Positions 5,009-5,459 of a stretch of DNA of 5,459 bases are shown one piece after another. The DNA is taken from the NCBI GenBank assembly GCA_003560175.1, contig PWIZ01000360.1:1-5459 (forward strand). Reading direction: 5' to 3'. The DNA comes from Halomonas sp. (GTDB taxonomy: Bacteria; Pseudomonadota; Gammaproteobacteria; Pseudomonadales; Halomonadaceae). The notes under the pieces are model-generated. The model ran no database searches, was not told the origin of the DNA, and saw nothing but the letters and a program-made list of their open reading frames with translations. Position 1 is the first letter of the stretch. Each line of letters begins with the position of its first letter. The position numbers and the translations under genes were made by a program.

Positions 5009-5459
5009 ATGCGCGCCACTCAACTGTTGATCGCCACCCTCAAGGAAACGCCCGCCGACGCCGAGGTTATCAGCCACCAGCTGATGCTGCGTTCGGGCAT
5101 GATCCGCCGCCTCACCTCCGGCCTCTATACCTGGCTGCCGCTGGGCCTCAAGACCCTGCGCAAGGTGGAGCGCATCGTCCGCGAGGAGATGGACCGTGCC
5201 GGCGCCCAGGAGCTGCTGATGCCCGCGGTGCAGCCCGCCGAGCTGTGGCAGGAGTCTGGCCGCTGGGAGCAGTACGGCCCGGAGCTGCTGCGCCTCAAGG
5301 ATCGCCATGAGCGCGACTACTGCGTTGGCCCGACCCACGAAGAGGTGATCACCGACCTGGTGCGCAAGGAGATCGCCAGCTACAAGCAGCTGCCGGCCAA
5401 CTTCTACCAGATCCAGACCAAGTTCCGCGACGAGATCCGCCCGCGCTTCGGGGTGATGC
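5009..5459 (+). CDS. proS: Proline-tRNA ligase, N-terminal part (3' end outside window)
   Basis: The first 150 codons of prolyl-tRNA synthetase, the cytoplasmic class II enzyme that charges tRNA-Pro with proline using ATP. The full bacterial enzyme is about 570 residues, so about a quarter is present and the gene runs off the right edge. The N-terminus ([20 protein letters not shown], 11-30) and [16 protein letters not shown] (31-46), which covers class II motif 1, are nearly identical to the E. coli enzyme as I recall it. [19 protein letters not shown] (72-90), the proline-binding GPTHEE (107-112) and motif 2 [10 protein letters not shown] (139-148) follow. The long bacterial form should carry the INS editing domain downstream of the window. 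The ATG at 5009 matches the family start. Its Shine-Dalgarno (GAGGA, 4992-4996 region) is weak, with a 12-base spacing. A clear promoter lies at 4918-4946. Confidence 0.98.
   Translation, partial: MRATQLLIATLKETPADAEVISHQLMLRSGMIRRLTSGLYTWLPLGLKTLRKVERIVREEMDRAGAQELLMPAVQPAELWQESGRWEQYGPELLRLKDRHERDYCVGPTHEEVITDLVRKEIASYKQLPANFYQIQTKFRDEIRPRFGVM

Noticed and set aside
4724..5338. 204-codon minus-strand frame across the end of the acetyltransferase and the start of proS
   Set aside because: It spans two well-supported plus-strand genes and their promoter, and shows no motif.
1..5459. Search for a novel defence, mobile or CRISPR-type system
   Set aside because: No regularly spaced repeats, transposase, integrase, toxin-antitoxin pair, nuclease or tRNA-like sequence was seen. 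The genes are recognisable chromosomal families in separate units.

Overview
The window is GC-rich bacterial chromosomal DNA with tightly packed genes. The proline-tRNA ligase fragment at the right edge is of the long bacterial type and reads very close to the gammaproteobacterial enzyme. Together with a lipoprotein signal and the codon use, this points to a high-GC gammaproteobacterium, with Halomonas-like or Pseudomonas-like organisms most plausible. That assignment is inference from recall, not from a search.

Layout, left to right. (1) Bases 2-436 hold the 3' half of a MoxR-type AAA+ ATPase gene. It is followed after 3 bp by a complete gene (440-1618) for a CoxE-like VWA-domain protein, and the two form a probable ATPase/VWA chaperone pair. 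(2) Convergent to these is a 190-residue XRE-type helix-turn-helix/cupin regulator (2213-1641, minus strand). It is divergent from a BenE-family (benzoate/H+ symporter family) membrane transporter (2318-3586). The 104-bp gap between the two holds a near-identical pair of palindromic repeats that look like operators for the regulator. The pair resembles the E. coli ydcN (sutR)/ydcO arrangement. (3) Convergent to the transporter is a small lipoprotein of unknown function (4074-3622, minus strand). (4) A GNAT-family acetyltransferase (4216-4809) follows on the plus strand. A 199-bp gap then holds two GC-rich hairpins and a good sigma-70-like promoter. (5) The start of proS (5009 to the edge) closes the window.

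The genes fall into independent small units rather than one pathway: a protein-remodelling pair, a self-contained regulated transporter, an envelope lipoprotein, an acetyltransferase and a housekeeping tRNA synthetase. I see no mobile element, CRISPR array, tRNA, rRNA or phage gene, and no convincing evidence of a new multi-gene system. The most interesting non-coding signal is the tandem operator-like repeat at 2235-2291. A single base difference between its two copies creates a -10-like hexamer for the regulator gene.
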